From: Chaetoderma sp. LZ-2023a
Lineage: Eukaryota > Mollusca > Caudofoveata > Chaetodermatida > Chaetodermatidae
Direction: 5' to 3'
Assembly: GCA_034401795.1 (NCBI GenBank)
Contig: CM067366.1
Location: 68,936,014-69,000,013, forward strand
Length of the DNA stretch: 64,000 nt
A program made the position numbers and the translations under genes. This document shows positions 34,641 to 46,469 of this stretch, in pieces. The notes under the pieces are model-generated. The model saw only the letters and a list, made by a program, of their open reading frames with translations, searched no databases and was not told where the DNA came from. Numbering within the stretch: position 1 is the stretch's first letter; each line of letters begins with the position of its first letter.

Positions 34641-34911
34641 ATCAGAATTCTAAGATGATCGGCCACAAAAATTGACCAAGTAAATTTTGGTACAGAGCTT
34701 CAGTACCAAGTCCATAGAGCTTCCAGGTAAGTTTGGCTAAAATTGACCCAGCTGTTAATAAGTAGTCATTTAATGGATTTACTGGACATTTATTGAATTC
34801 AAAGATGGACACTGGTTGACCAATGAAATTTCTGTATAGAATTTCAGAACCCTAGCAGGTTAGGAATATTTCAACCAGTGAGATCGGCGGCCCACCAGTT
34901 AATAAATAGTC

Positions 34912-35117
34912 TTAACTCTTTAACACGCATATCAGCAAAAAACCACTTCTGCAAATGGTCTTTAGGAATGTGCATTTGCAGACCAAAAGACAATTTTGTA
35001 ACAGCCAGTCATTCCAGTGGTAAATTTTCAAAAATGATATTCTCTTGGTCTGCAAATGGGCATTTTTAATGAGAAAATTGAAATTTTCTTGAACAATTTT
35101 TATGGTTAAAGGGTTAA
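34912..35117. mobile_element. E2 MITE with both TTAA ends
   Basis: The clearest full copy: TTAACTCTTTAACACGCATA at the left (TTAA 34912) and TTATGGTTAAAGGGTTAA at the right (TTAA 35114). The inner arms pair around CTGTTACAAAATTG-like and GCCAGTCATTCC sequences, partly deleted on the left side of the centre. Confidence 0.78.
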
Positions 35118-35407
35118 GCGACTTTCTGCACATTTTCGGAAAATCTAAGATCGTCACTAGAGAAAGTGACAATTTTTTAGAGGACATGTTTTGAATGATC
35201 TTCAAAGAATTGTGTTAAATTCTTGATGGTCTGTGAATAAATTGACTACCGTTAAAATTCAACTAAAGGACGCAGTTTTTTGTGTTCTAGGAAGGGGAGT
35301 GCGTCCTAAAATCGAATACAGTCTTTGAGCACATTTTTTGTCAGTTTCGTAAAAAAAAAAAATGATACCACGGAAATTCAACTCATTCGTACAAATTCTC
35401 GACGCCT

Positions 35408-36205
35408 TATGACTATGTTTAATGTATACCTCAAAACATCATCGCGGAAGTGAAATTATTAAATTGGAGTGCCTAAATATTGCGTATCCGTTAATAAATA
35501 TTTACTACATCAAAATTAATCCTGAATTTGACAAAAAATGGCGTCCAGAAAAGATATAAATCACGGGATTCGCCTCCAAATGCAAAAGATTGTTTTTAAT
35601 TAGAGCGAGTACTCGGATAAAATATTCTGGACTCGGAACTCTGAATACTATATATTATCATTGTGCGATAGGAACTAAGTATTGTACTTTAGGTCTGATC
35701 CATACTCGTTTGATAACAAACTCCCATTAGCATATAAGATCTTGCGAGAACACAGCGCCTCCAATCGCAAAAGAGCCAGCGGCTCGCCAACGTAAGATGC
35801 GCTTTATCTCATGTTAATACTTATTCCGTTTTGAATCATTTTATGTTGGTCGGCATTACAGAATTAACGCGAAATACGAGTGTAAACACTGTTCTATTAT
35901 TAATTTTTTCTGAATAGGATTATTTCTGTTCTGATTGGATAAATTCTCCCGTACAAGCCAATGAAAATAGAGAATGGCAGATATTAGAATTCTAGTTAAC
36001 ACAACTGCTGATATGACCACATTCCTATTTTCACATGATTTCCATATTTTCTAGGCGACATTTTATGTCAAAAGTAGCATTGATTTTGATTTAATAAATG
36101 ATCTTTATTGAAGATACACAATATTTAGGCTGTCCCATTAATAATTTCACTTCCAAGATGATATTTTTGGAGGCGTACATTAAACATAGTGGTACCGCGG
36201 TAAGC
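35408..36205. mobile_element. Inverted-repeat element, arms about 155 bp
   Basis: The left arm ACTATGTTTAATGTATACCT...GGAAGTGAAATTATTAAATT is mirrored on the right, ending GGCGTACATTAAACATAGT. Inside the arms an ATTAATCC...AAATGGCGTC stretch is also shared. The centre (about 35590-36010) has no coding signal. It is the same family as 10297-10800 and the scrap at 40205-40330. Target duplication unclear. Confidence 0.75.
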
Positions 36206-36439
36206 ATGTGTATGGAAATTGCGTTCAAATTTCGTGGTACTGGTAGGTTCTATACGAGTTTTAACCATTTTAGAGAATGGATTTCAATTTCTCTATGCGT
36301 CCTTTCTATGAGTGTAAGGATTTTTGGCGAGGATTTGGGCCGAAATTTAGCCTGCGCCCAATACGAGCTAGCATTCTTTGCTCGAATAAAAACGGTAATC
36401 AAATTTTTGTAGACATTCCGAGGTATACAAACTTAGTAT

Positions 36440-36605
36440 CTGCCCAGCCAAGTCTGATTAAAATCAGTAAAGCAGGAACAGGATGAGTAGGATTTTAAAG
36501 AAAAAGATGATGGACACACAGACAGATGGACGATGGATGGACGATGGTCAACATAACACCGGCTAACTTGGCATGTTTGGTCCTTCATGCCAGCTGAGCT
36601 AATAA
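36440..36605 (+). repeat. E4 3' end
   Basis: GATGGACACACAGACAGATG-type lead, then GCCAGCTGAGCTAATAATGA, the same type of terminus as at 50080-50100. Confidence 0.65.
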
Positions 36606-36618
36606 TGAGACTAGATTA

Positions 36619-36759
<141 letters not shown>

Positions 36760-36779
36760 TCACCTGAAGCTGCAGTATT

Positions 36780-37005
36780 TTAACATTCAAGCCGGCCAAA
36801 ACACGGCTTCTGCAGTGGTCTTGAGAAATGTTCATTTGCAGACCAATTGAAAAATATTTTTGAAAATTTACCACTGGAATCACTGGCTCAACAACCGAAC
36901 CAGTTATTCCGGTGATAAACTTTCATAAATAATATTCTCTTGGTCTGTATATGGATATTTTCCATGAGGAAATTTTAATTTTCTTGAACAAATTTGAGGC
37001 TAAAT
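36780..37005. mobile_element. E2 MITE
   Basis: TTAACATTCAAGCCGGCCAA at the start, the GGCTTCTGCAGTGGTCTTGA block, a central palindrome around CAACAACCGAACCAG, and TTCTTGAACAAATTTGAGG at the end. The right TTAA is mutated. Confidence 0.75.
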
Positions 37006-37263
37006 CATTTACTGGAACTCGAGATGACCACCGAACAAACTGTCCAAACAAATTTCTGTATTAATGTACTAAAGTTTAACACCTTAGCCTAGGGCTGTTC
37101 CAACCAAATTTGGCTTAGGTCAACGATTCACTGAACAATTTCAGAAATCCAAGATGGCTACCAAACAAATTGCTTAATCAGATCTATATATTAGATATAC
37201 TGAATGAAGCCTATCATCCTAGAATAATTCCTACCAAGCTTGGTTAAAATCGCTCCAGCCGCT

Positions 37264-37385
37264 TAATCTTTTAATGGTCAAACCGGCCAAAATTTACCAT
37301 TGCAGCGGTCTTGATGAATGCCCATTTGCAGGCCAAAAGACTATTTTTTAAAATTCACCACTGAAATGAGTCGCTCGATAACCTG
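37264..37385. mobile_element. E2 MITE, left half
   Basis: TTAATCTTTTAATGGTCAAA to TCACCACTGAAATGAGTCGC; it ends within the centre. Confidence 0.65.
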
Positions 37386-37404
37386 TGAATTTGGACTACT
37401 GAAC

Positions 37405-37805
37405 TCAATGGACCTTTCCATTTTTTAGCTATGCCCCGCCCATCACTAGCTAAGCTCCACCCACACCTTGCCGTGTTTGGATTGATCGATCCCTGAATGC
37501 CCTAGCTATCAATTTCCTGAAAACTATACAGGGAAGCTGTTGAATATTTTGTAACTAATTAGACTGGGTGCTGTTGCCGCCATAGGCAGCAACAGCGCCC
37601 AGTCAAATTAGTTTCAAAATATTCAACAGAATATTTATTAAATAGCAAAAGCAAACAATTTGTACAACAGCCCATAGACCATCTTCAAATATGCGTTCGT
37701 GATGTACTTATCGACGTCATTCAAGACGTCATCCATTATGATGTCATTGTACACATCACACAGTTCATTATGACGTCATATGATGGGTTGGTACTCTGGA
37801 AAGGT
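37405..37805 (+). mobile_element. E1 element, well preserved, with E3 hairpin and CRE sites
   Basis: Starts CCTTTCCATTTTTTAGCTAT, hairpin 37538-37628, then TTTATTAAATAGCAAAAGCA. The tail holds several CRE-like sites, including TGACGTCA at 37771-37778, and ends TCTGGAAAGGTGAATTAC. The closest relative is the inverted copy at 46470-46810. Confidence 0.85.
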
Positions 37806-37994
37806 GAATTACACAAATTTTGTAGTATTTTAATGTTAAAGGGGTTGTATTCCAAAATTGCACAATATCTGGGGTAGAGGAAAACTAACATGTGTCTTTA
37901 AACTAGAAATGTGGTTACAATGCAACTATGAAGCTCGATTTTATGACTGCAATGAACTATGAACCTTGACTTCAAACATAAAAGAATATCGAAA

Positions 37995-39350
37995 GCCTTA
38001 TCACCAAGCGGCCCAAGGGCCTGTAACGCTAACCTGGGCCATTAGGATTGAACCATTTGCATTTAAATACCGGCAGACATGATGGATAATTTTGGAAAAA
38101 AATCCAAGATGGTCACCAAAGAAATTGGCCAATCAAAATTTTCATCATAGGATCATTCCACCCAGGTTTCGTTGAAATAGGGCTACTAATTAAGGGGTAG
38201 TGTTTTAAACAGTTCTGGAAAGTTTCAAACACCCAAATGGGCACCAAAAAATCGGTCAACCAAAATTCAGACTAAATGTTCTAGAGCCTACCACTATATA
38301 ATCCATCCAGCCAAATTTGGATAAAATCCAGCAAGCGGTTATGGAGAACATGCATTTTGACAAGTTCCAGTAATTTTTTCATAAAATGTATGATTTCCGC
38401 CAAAAAAATTGACCCATTACAATTCTGAATAGATGTTCTGGAGCCTACCGTGATAGGGTCTGTCTAGCCAACTAGGGTTGAAATCTTTCAAGTGGTTAAT
38501 GATGAGTAGCGTTTAGACAATTTCCGGTACATTAAAAAAAAAATCTAAGGTTTTAACCAAAAAACTGAACCAATCAAAATTCTGTACATATTAGTTCTGA
38601 AGCATATCCCCATAAGTTCCTTCCAGCCAAAGTAAGTTGAAATCTTCAAAGCGGTCAAATGAGGAGTAGCGTACTGACAATTTCTGGTAAATTTTTCATA
38701 AAACCTAAGGGTTTTCCCAAAAAAATTGACCAATTAAAATGCTGTATATAACTTCTAAAGCATAGCTCTATAAGCTCATTCCAGCCGAAGTAAGTTCAAA
38801 TCTGGCAAGCAGTTAATAAGTAGAAGCTTTTCACACAAATAAATTAAACAATCAAAATTCTGTAGTTCTGAAACCGAAAGCATCAGGGTCCTTTCAGTCG
38901 AATTAGGCTGACATCCCCCAAGCGGTTAATGCGGAGTAGCATTTTTAAACAAAGGTTGATGGATGACAGACGGTCGCCATGTATATCAGTGACCATGACC
39001 TTTGCCCTTTTGACCAAAACATCATTGTGTGATGCAGTGTCTTTATAAGGAGGCATGTGTCCAAGATTGGGTCCAGGATGATTAACCACACCTGAGGTAT
39101 AAACAGTAACGTTAAGCTAAATGGAAAATATTAATGTTGAAAAAAATAAGGTTTTTACCAAGGTCACAGTGACATTGACCTTTGACCTTTTGACTCCAGG
39201 GTCATCGTGAGATAGCATATCAGTATAAGGTAGCCTGTGCCCAAGTTTGGGCCCAATGTGATAAACAAAACTGAGATATAAATAGAAAAGTTGAGCTAAA
39301 CACAAATTAGACACCGCCGCCACCCCTGGACGCCGTGCAGTGTATCCCAA
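37995..39350 (+). repeat. E4 copy with internal about 125-bp tandem units
   Basis: Starts GCGGCCCAAGGGCCTGTAAC GCTAACCTGG. About seven diverged units follow (each with CCAAAAAAATTGACCAATCA, a CTGTA...TTCTGGAGC segment and CCAGCCAAATTTGG). Then come two units with GTGACATTGACCTTTGACCT (39.0 and 39.2 kb). Confidence 0.75.
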
Positions 39351-39529
39351 TACCTTATTTTACTTTGTAGTCGGGCTAAATACTATTTATTTGCCAATTC
39401 GTTAAGGATAGCTTAATAAAAGCAAAATCTAAGTTTCTCTAAATAAACACACTTAGACTTTGCTTGGCACCATATGAAAAATACATATAAAAACTATGTT
39501 AAAAATGAACAGAGATATTTTCTGTAATA

Positions 39530-40170
39530 ATCAATACCAAGTTTGGTGACCATATGTGAAAAAGTCTTGAAACTATGGCCTGGAGAAACATTTTCTGTGA
39601 TATTCAGTCGACCATGAAAAGTAGGTCAACATGACCTACAGTTGACCTGCTTTTCATACTCCGCACAACTTCTCGCTAAGATGCATCCACATACCAAGTT
39701 TGGTTGCAAAAGTCTTGAAACTATGGAGCGGACACACATTTTGTGTGATATTCAGTCGACCATGAAAAGTAAGTCAGCATGACCTACTTTTCTACTCTGC
39801 ACACCTTCTCCCTAAGATGCATCCACATACCAAGTTTGGTGAGGACATGTGCAAAAGTCTTGAAACTATGCCACGGACAAACATTTTCTGTGATATTCAG
39901 TTGACCATGAGCTGACCTACTTTTGATACTCCGCACACCTTCTCCCTAAGATGCACCCACATACCAAGTTTGGTGACCATATGTGAAGCCTTGAAACTAT
40001 GGCGCGGACAAACATTTTGTGTGATATTCAGTCGACCATGAAAAGTAGGTCAGCATGACCTACTTTTCAAACTCCGCACACCTTCTCCCTAAGATGCATC
40101 CACATACCAAGTTTGGTGACCATATGTGAGTCTTGAAACTATGCCCCGGACAAACTTATATATGGTGAAC
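39530..40170 (+). repeat. About 150-bp tandem repeat, five units
   Basis: Each unit has ACCAAGTTTGGTGACCATAT, CTTGAAACTATGG, TGATATTCAGTCGACCATGA and CTCCGCACACCTTCTCCCTA. It closes with GAACGGACGGACAAAGC near 40170. This is the type of dispersed array common in bivalve genomes (recollection). Confidence 0.85.
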
Positions 40171-40204
40171 TGATGAACGGACGGACAAAGCGGCGACTAT
40201 ATGC

Positions 40205-40330
40205 TACCGCAAATATCTAAAAAACCTCATCGTAGAAATGAAATTAAATGGGACAGCCATATTGCATATTCTTTAATTAATATCGTTTATTACATCATAA
40301 TTAATCGAGAATTTAACTCAAATTATTTTA
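40205..40330. mobile_element. Single arm of the 35.4-kb inverted-repeat family
   Basis: CTCATCGTAGAAATGAAATT, then a GGGACAGCCATATTGCATAT stretch; no partner arm is nearby. Confidence 0.5.
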
Positions 40331-40539
40331 TTGTCTAGTGAAAACATGACTATGAGCTAGTCGAAAATTATCACATTGCACTCGCGAACACTTATGGAAA
40401 GTGATAATTTTCAACTTGGTTAATAATAGTGATAACAAATGGGAGTTTTGGGGACCCAGTTTGCGATTTAAAAAATATAATGAAATGACAATATTACTCC
40501 ATTCATGGTCTAGATTCGACAAGAAAAGTAAGGTGTTGC

Positions 40540-40735
40540 TTAGTCAATGTCCATTTGCAGGCCAAGAGGACTATTTTTGAAAATTTCCAACTGGAATGAC
40601 TGGTTCGGTTACTATGTTTATAGTGTGCAGAAACAGCTTCCAGTAAAAGAAGTTTCAAAATATTCAAGAGAACATTCCGTAATATAGCTGTTTTGAAATT
40701 ACAACACCGGACTTTCAAGCGTTAAAGGGCTAAGC
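40540..40735. mobile_element. E2/E3 chimeric copy
   Basis: The left half is E2 (CATTTGCAGGCCAAGAGGAC ... CTGGAATGACTGGTTCGGTT). After it, E3-like sequence (AGTTTCAAAATATTCAAGAG) precedes an E2-like tip GCGTTAAAGGGCTAA. Probably an E3 insertion followed by deletion. Confidence 0.55.
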
Positions 40736-40765
40736 TGCTACAATTGATCATTCATAAATACCTCA

Positions 40766-40864
<99 letters not shown>

Positions 40865-41024
40865 TTAAATAAACTAATATAAAGCTATCTTTTAAAATTT
40901 CAAACACTAAATATTAATCATGAGAAAATATAATCAACTGTTCAAAGAATAATGCAGCAACAAAAACATTCTGCTAACCCATTAACCCTCATATTAGCCA
41001 TAAATGTCCTCCGCAGCAGCCTGG

Positions 41025-41270
41025 CGTCAGGTACATTTAAATGTAACTATTTACAGTTACATTGCACTATGTCAGTTACAGTTACATTTGTTGAGCAATG
41101 TAACTAGTTACATTTCAGTTACTTTGCATAATGTAACTAAAGTTACATTTCAGTTACATTGGACTATGTCAGTTACAGTTACATTTGTTCAGCAATGTAA
41201 CTAGTTACATTTCAGTTACATTGCATAATGTAACTAAAGTTACATTTCAGTTACATTAGTTACTTTGTCT
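41025..41270. repeat. GTAAC-rich 97-bp tandem repeat
   Basis: Two copies of about 97 bp (CTATGTCAGTTACAGTTACA at 41067 and 41164), rich in GTAACT and AGTTAC on both strands. A similar GTAAC-rich stretch in inverted order lies at 43690-43795 and ends in CCGCAGCCCTG, which resembles hAT tips, so both may be ends of one old element. Confidence 0.7.
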
Positions 41271-41848
41271 GGTAATTATTATGAAGGACTACGTGGACAT
41301 GAGTCATCATAAGAGGTGTAATGTAGTCAAGCAATTTGAGATATAGTAGAAACCACTATAACCACTGATATAATATACTGACAGAACTGAATTCATTTTA
41401 GATATAAAATATAAAACCTGCTGAAAATTGTTCAATAAATCTGACTGAATGTTGTTGCTGCCATATGCAATAACAAATTTCATTCACTTGGTTTCCAAAA
41501 TAATAAGATGCTTTCATTGTCCAAAATAATAAGATGCTTTCATTGTAAAAATGTGCATACATATTTCATCCTCTAACCCTTTCAACCATACAAGCCAAAT
41601 AACAAACATTAATTTTATTGTAAGAAATATTTGGTTGAATGTTTTGAAACTAATTTGACTGAAAGCATTGCTGTCATAGGTATCAACATTTTTCAGTGAA
41701 ATTAGATTTTCTTAGAGCATGGACTTTCTACAGTAAGATAATTCACCATCTACCATGGGCCAATATAAATGTTTCCAGTGAAATTAGTTTCAAAATCTCC
41801 ATCATCTTAATTGTATGCGTAATTTAAAATAGCAATTTAAATATTTCT

Positions 41849-41945
41849 GTTGAGTACTTTAGACTAATTTTACTTTCAAAAGCTGTTGCTTCATATGGCA
41901 GAAACGGCTTTTTCCCCGGTCAAATTAGATTCAAAATGTTCAACA
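41849..41945. mobile_element. E3 hairpin
   Basis: TGTTGAGTACTTTAGACTAA against TTAGATTCAAAATGTTCAACA around GCTGTTGCTTCATATGGCAG. More degenerate relatives lie at 41420-41510 and 41632-41800. Confidence 0.75.
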
Positions 41946-42229
41946 GCTTTCCAGTACACTAGTTCCATTCCACAGCCTTTATAAATTTGTCCGCTATACC
42001 AAAATATGTGTGTGCGCGCGCGCGTGCATGTGTGTGTGTGTTGTAATCTTTAAGGCATTTATTTGCTAGTTCCCAATGATAGGGAGAATTGCAATTGCCG
42101 ATATTTTAATTTTCCATACCGTTTCCATAGCGGAAATGCAAAATATTGATTTTCCACACTTTTTGAAGCCCTGGAAAAGGATTTCTTAATTTTCCATACT
42201 TTTTCCAGACTTTCATACCTGCGTACGAA

Positions 42230-42785
42230 CCCAGTTATAGGATGTGTTTGTCCGATGCAAGCATGAACTGGATTAATTCGTGGTTGATCTGTCGATCACG
42301 CATCGCTATAATGTCATCTATAGGGTCAAGATTGAAATTTCACTTTCTCAGCGTATTGATGAGTTCCTTCCTAATGCCTGCATATTCTGTGCACCGTAGG
42401 AAGAAGTGGTCTAGAGTTTCAGTCTCCTCGCATGCCTCACATTGATCTGTGTCTGACAGGTTGAGTTTTTTTCACATCTGGTTAACGCTGATCCAGCCTA
42501 TTCTGATGTGGCGTAATACTCTGTCGCCTTGGCATCCTGGGATGTGGTTTTGGTATTTGCCTTTGACTCCTGGGACGCTTCTGAACAGGAATCTGCCAGT
42601 TGCGCTTTCGCCCCATTGTTTTTGCCATTTGCTGTTGATGTGCCTTTTGACTTTTTTTAGACTTTGAGAGTCCTATGCTGTCCTAGTTCCGTCTTTGAGC
42701 GCTTGTTTGGCTGCCTCATCAGCCTCCTCATTGCCTTTGATGTCAACGTTATACCAAAATGGTTGATGGCTCTGTCCTTTGAACT
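42230..42785 (-). pseudogene. LINE ORF2 tail: RNase H end and Cys/His finger
   Basis: From 42780 downward the minus strand reads VDIKGNEEADEAAKQALKDG, the conserved GNExAD end of a LINE RNase H domain. It then reads KWQKQWGE, GRFLF and CEACEETETLDHFFLRCTEY, a CxxC...H...C finger, with an EYAGIRKEL end. Stops occur near 42665 and 42470. Downstream (42010-42040) is a GT-rich tail. The 5' part is missing, as usual for LINE copies. It is a different lineage from the LINE ends at 11.9 kb and 51.1 kb. Confidence 0.85.
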
Positions 42786-42954
42786 TTATCAGCACATGTA
42801 TGTGAATGGATATTAGCTTGAGTATAATTGCTGAACACTGACGTCCTAAGCTGGCCTAATCAATAGCATATAAAGAAAAGAACAGGACATGCTGTTAACA
42901 CATACTGTGGCGGATTTGAACTTTCGCATCTTTACAATTCAACATTTGCTGTTT

Positions 42955-43175
42955 TTAATCTTTTAACAATAAAACTGGACAAAACCACTTTTGCAGTGGT
43001 GTTGAGAAATGTCAACTTCCAGCCAACTATAAGATTATTTTTGAAAATTTACCATTGAAATGACTGGCTCAATAACCAAGCCAGGCATGTCAGTGGCAAA
43101 TTTTCTAAAATAATCTCATGGACTACATTTACTATGAGAAAAATCAAATTCTCTTTACATATTTGAGCTTTAAAA
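42955..43175. mobile_element. E2 MITE
   Basis: TTTTAACAATAAAACTGGAC at left, central CTGGCTCAATAACCAAGCCA, right tip degenerate (TTTAAAAGGTAACTTAA). Confidence 0.7.
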
Positions 43176-43364
43176 GGTAACTTAATTCTCTAATGATTTA
43201 GTAAACAACCTGTTTCTAAGGTAGCTTAATGTAAAAGCTGTATAAGAATTTGATACAGAAGTTATCGCTGCTTGATGTAGCAGTACCATTCTGTCAGATT
43301 ATCATTGCTAACAAGCATATTTTGAGAATAATAGCATGTAGTAAATATCACATGCAGATGGTCT

Positions 43365-43510
43365 GCAATGGTCTTTAATGGTCAAGAAAATCAAACCTTT
43401 GGCCCAGCAAATCTATTTTGCAGGCTACAGGATTAATATTTGAAAATTTACCACTGGAATGACTGGCCTAATACTTAAGCCTATAATTCCAATGGTAAAT
43501 TTCAAAAATA
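43365..43510. mobile_element. E2 MITE, partial
   Basis: Inner palindrome TTTGAAAATTTACCACTGGA ... CCAATGGTAAATTTC only. Confidence 0.6.
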
Positions 43511-43689
43511 AATATCACTGATACCTGGAAATAAAGTTCAACATCTTCCAGTAAAATTAGCTTCAGTATATTCAACAGCTTACCCGAATGATTACATTGA
43601 AATTGTGATATTGGAGTGGCGCATGTATGACTGGCTTATGCCGCAAATTGAGAAAATTGTAATAAATCTATTAGAAAAGTTTGAATTGT

Positions 43690-43795
43690 AATTGAAATGT
43701 AACTGAAAAAATTCTTTAGTTACAAGTTACTTCAGTTACATGAAAAATGTAACTATGTTACAGTCAGTTACAAGTTACAGTTACCGCAGCCCTGC
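43690..43795. repeat. GTAAC-rich element end
   Basis: GAAATGTAACTGAAAAAATT through GTTACAGTTACCGCAGCCCT. See the 41.0-kb entry. The class is uncertain. Confidence 0.45.
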
Positions 43796-43998
43796 TCTGC
43801 AGTGGTCTTGAGAAATGTCAATTTGCAAACCAATAGAAGACAATTTTTGAAAATTTACTACTGGTTTGACTGGTTCAATAAGCGAGCCAGTCATTTCAGT
43901 GGTAAATTTTCAAGAAGTCTTCTCTTGATCTGCAAATTGACATTTTGTTTTGAGAAAATTTAAATTTTCTTGAACAAATTTAAGGCTTAGAGTTAAAT
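43796..43998. mobile_element. E2 MITE
   Basis: CTGCAGTGGTCTTGAGAAAT, centre GGTTCAATAAGCGAGCCAGT, ends TTCTTGAACAAATTTAAGGC. It abuts the GTAAC-rich end without its own left tip. Confidence 0.7.
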
Positions 43999-44324
43999 GA
44001 CTGATTTTCTAATAATCATATATAGACCAGACCATTATTGAGTTAAGCGCAACCCAGCAGTGGATCTTATTTGAGTTTAATTTTTGGTTACAGAAGCCAT
44101 TATTGATAAAGTTTCGTACCATACGGAGACCTCAAGATTGCATTTACCAAATATGTACATAAGGACATTCAGATCAAACAGCAAAAGCTGAGGATCAACA
44201 GAGACCAGGGACTGTAATTTTCACCAATTAATGACACTCTTCAATGTTGCTGAAAGATGATGCATTTCACCTTATGATTGCAAAATTGGCATGCACATCT
44301 TTGATACCTAACGGGCAAGCTTTC

Positions 44325-44700
44325 ACTCAATGGAGGAATCCATTTTATTCGTCAATCATATGATATAATAATCAACTTTGTGACGTCTAGGCTGACATCA
44401 TAATCAATTACATGTATGTCATGAATAATTTGATTTAGTCTGTCTTAAACGCTTAATAGTCTGTCAGGTTGTATAAATTGTATTTCTTTACTATTTAATA
44501 AATATGATGTTGAATATTTTGAGACTAACTTGACTGGGCACTGTTGCTGCTTAGCACCCCATCAAATTAGTTTCAAGATATTCAACAGCTTACCTAGATA
44601 CTTTTCTGGAAATTGAGATTCAGATTTCATGTATCGATTGATCCCAAAACTGACGTGTGTGGTGGAGCCGAGAGCTAAACATGAACGGGACATAGATAAA
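44325..44700 (-). mobile_element. E1 element with E3 hairpin, reversed
   Basis: Complement of E1: CGCTTAATAGTCTGTCAGGT, then hairpin 44508-44587, then CAGCTTACCTAGATACTTTT and GTGGTGGAGCCGAGAGCTAA. Diverged, and the CRE-like sites are mutated. Confidence 0.75.
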
Positions 44701-44762
44701 ACTGGATCCCACTCACTTTGGAGAAGAACTACCAGTAGAACCAGTTATTGAAAAATGTCTTT

Positions 44763-45768
44763 ACCCTGTAACAGCCAAAAACAGCTTCTGCAGTGGCCTT
44801 GAGAAATGCCCATTTGCAAACCAAGAGAAGACTATTTCTGAAAACTTACCAGTGAAATGACTGGTTCGATAACTGAGCCAGTCATTCCAGTGGAAAATTC
44901 AGCGGAATTAAATGTCTCGCCTGTCTCCTGTTTGTCACAGTGGCATTGATTTTTTACCTTGTGACCCCGTGTTATCATGCTGCTTCCTAACATCATAGGT
45001 AAACATGTATTCAGGTTCAGTTCCAATAAGATTAACCAATCCTGAAAATATAAATCATTTGCTGAATAGAAAAAATTAAGGTTGAAAGAGCAGAGGTCAA
45101 ATAGCAATATTAGAATGGCCTTGACCTTTGACTTGGTGATCTCCATGTCACCATCCTGTATCCGCTGGGTATAAGATACCATGTACTCAAGTTGTGTTCC
45201 ATTAGGGTTAAGCAATCACGAAATAGAACATGCTAAGATTTGCTAAACCTAAAAACTTAATATTGAAGAATAACAAGGTTTTGTAGAGAATGACCTTGAT
45301 CTTCGACCTTGTGACTTCAGTATCAGCATGCTGCTTCCTAACATTATACGTAACAATGTATCCAAGTTTACTTCCAGTAGGACTAACCAATCCTGAAATA
45401 TAAGTTGAAAAGTTTTGCCAAACGCAAAAACTTAACGTTGAAAAAGCAGTCTTGTATCAAGGTCACAGTGACCTTGACCTTCGACCTTATGACCGCAACA
45501 GCATCGATTCATCATGCTGCTTCCTAAGATTATATGCAACAATGTTTCCAAGGTTAGTTGCAATAGGCGTAACCAATCCTGAAATATAAGCTGAAGAGTT
45601 TTGCTAAACGCAGAACCTTAATGTTGTCACCGTCAGAAAAGTGATACCTATGTCTCGCTTTCTGCTTCGCAGGCGAGACAAAAATAGGCTTCTCTTGGCC
45701 TGCAAATGGACATTTTCTATGACAAAATTTTAATTTATTTGGACAAATTCGAGGGTTAAAGAGTTAAG
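44763..45768. mobile_element. E2 MITE interrupted by a second element
   Basis: The left part 44763-44905 (CAGCTTCTGCAGTGGCCTTG ... CCAGTCATTCCAGTGG) and right part 45681-45768 (AAAATAGGCTTCTCTTGGCC ... GAGGGTTAAAGAGTTAA) form one E2 copy. The break falls in the right arm, where the 44913-45680 element sits. Confidence 0.8.
44913..45680. mobile_element. TIR-bounded repeat (TGTCTCGCCTG) with internal tandem units
   Basis: TGTCTCGCCTG at 44913 and its exact complement CAGGCGAGACA ending at 45680. Inside are about four units of 165-190 bp, each with GGTCACAGTGACCTTGACCT-type sequence, a CATGCTGCTTCCTAAC segment and CCAATCCTGAAATATAAG. A second TGTCTCGC just inside the right end makes a local hairpin. 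Related to the units at 39.0-39.3 kb. Confidence 0.75.
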
Positions 45769-45811
45769 AACAAGAAGAAGCACTCCATGGTCGCATTAAC
45801 CCTTGCTCCTA

Positions 45812-45931
<120 letters not shown>

Positions 45932-45978
45932 TTATTATGTACCTAGGAATGTGGTCATCTAAATTTGATACAGTCAAC

Positions 45979-46126
45979 TCACACTAGAGATTTTTATCTG
46001 CACACTAGAGATTTTTATCTGCACACTAGAGGTTTATATCTGTGCATTAGATTTTTATCTGCGCACTAGAGATTTTTATCTGTGTACTAGAGATTTTTAT
46101 CTGCACACTGGAGATTTTTATCTGCG
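45979..46126. repeat. 21-bp tandem repeat
   Basis: About seven copies of CACACTAGAGATTTTTATCT+G with few substitutions. Confidence 0.93.
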
Positions 46127-46144
46127 GATCATGAGTACAAACGT

Positions 46145-46378
46145 GGCCTTTAACCCAAATTTTTTCAAGAAAAGTTCAATTTTCTCATAGAAAAAGTCCT
46201 TTTGGGAACCAAGAGATTAGTTTGGAAAATTGATCACTGGAATGACTGGCTTGGTTATCGAGCCAGTCATTGTAATGATAAATTTTCAAAACTAATCTCT
46301 TGGTCTGCAAATGGACATTACTCAGAACGACTGCAGAAACAGTTTTTGGCTGGTTTGAGTGTTAAAAGTTTAAATGGC
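46145..46378. mobile_element. E2 MITE
   Basis: GATCACTGGAATGACTGGCT and GAGCCAGTCATTGTAATGAT flank the centre; it closes GGTTTGAGTGTTAAAAGTTTAA. Confidence 0.75.
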
Positions 46379-46469
46379 AAAAATCGATAACGTAGGCTTG
46401 CACAACTATGCAATTTTCATAATCACAAACTCGCAATCATATTTGATAAATAATCGTGATTAATCAATT

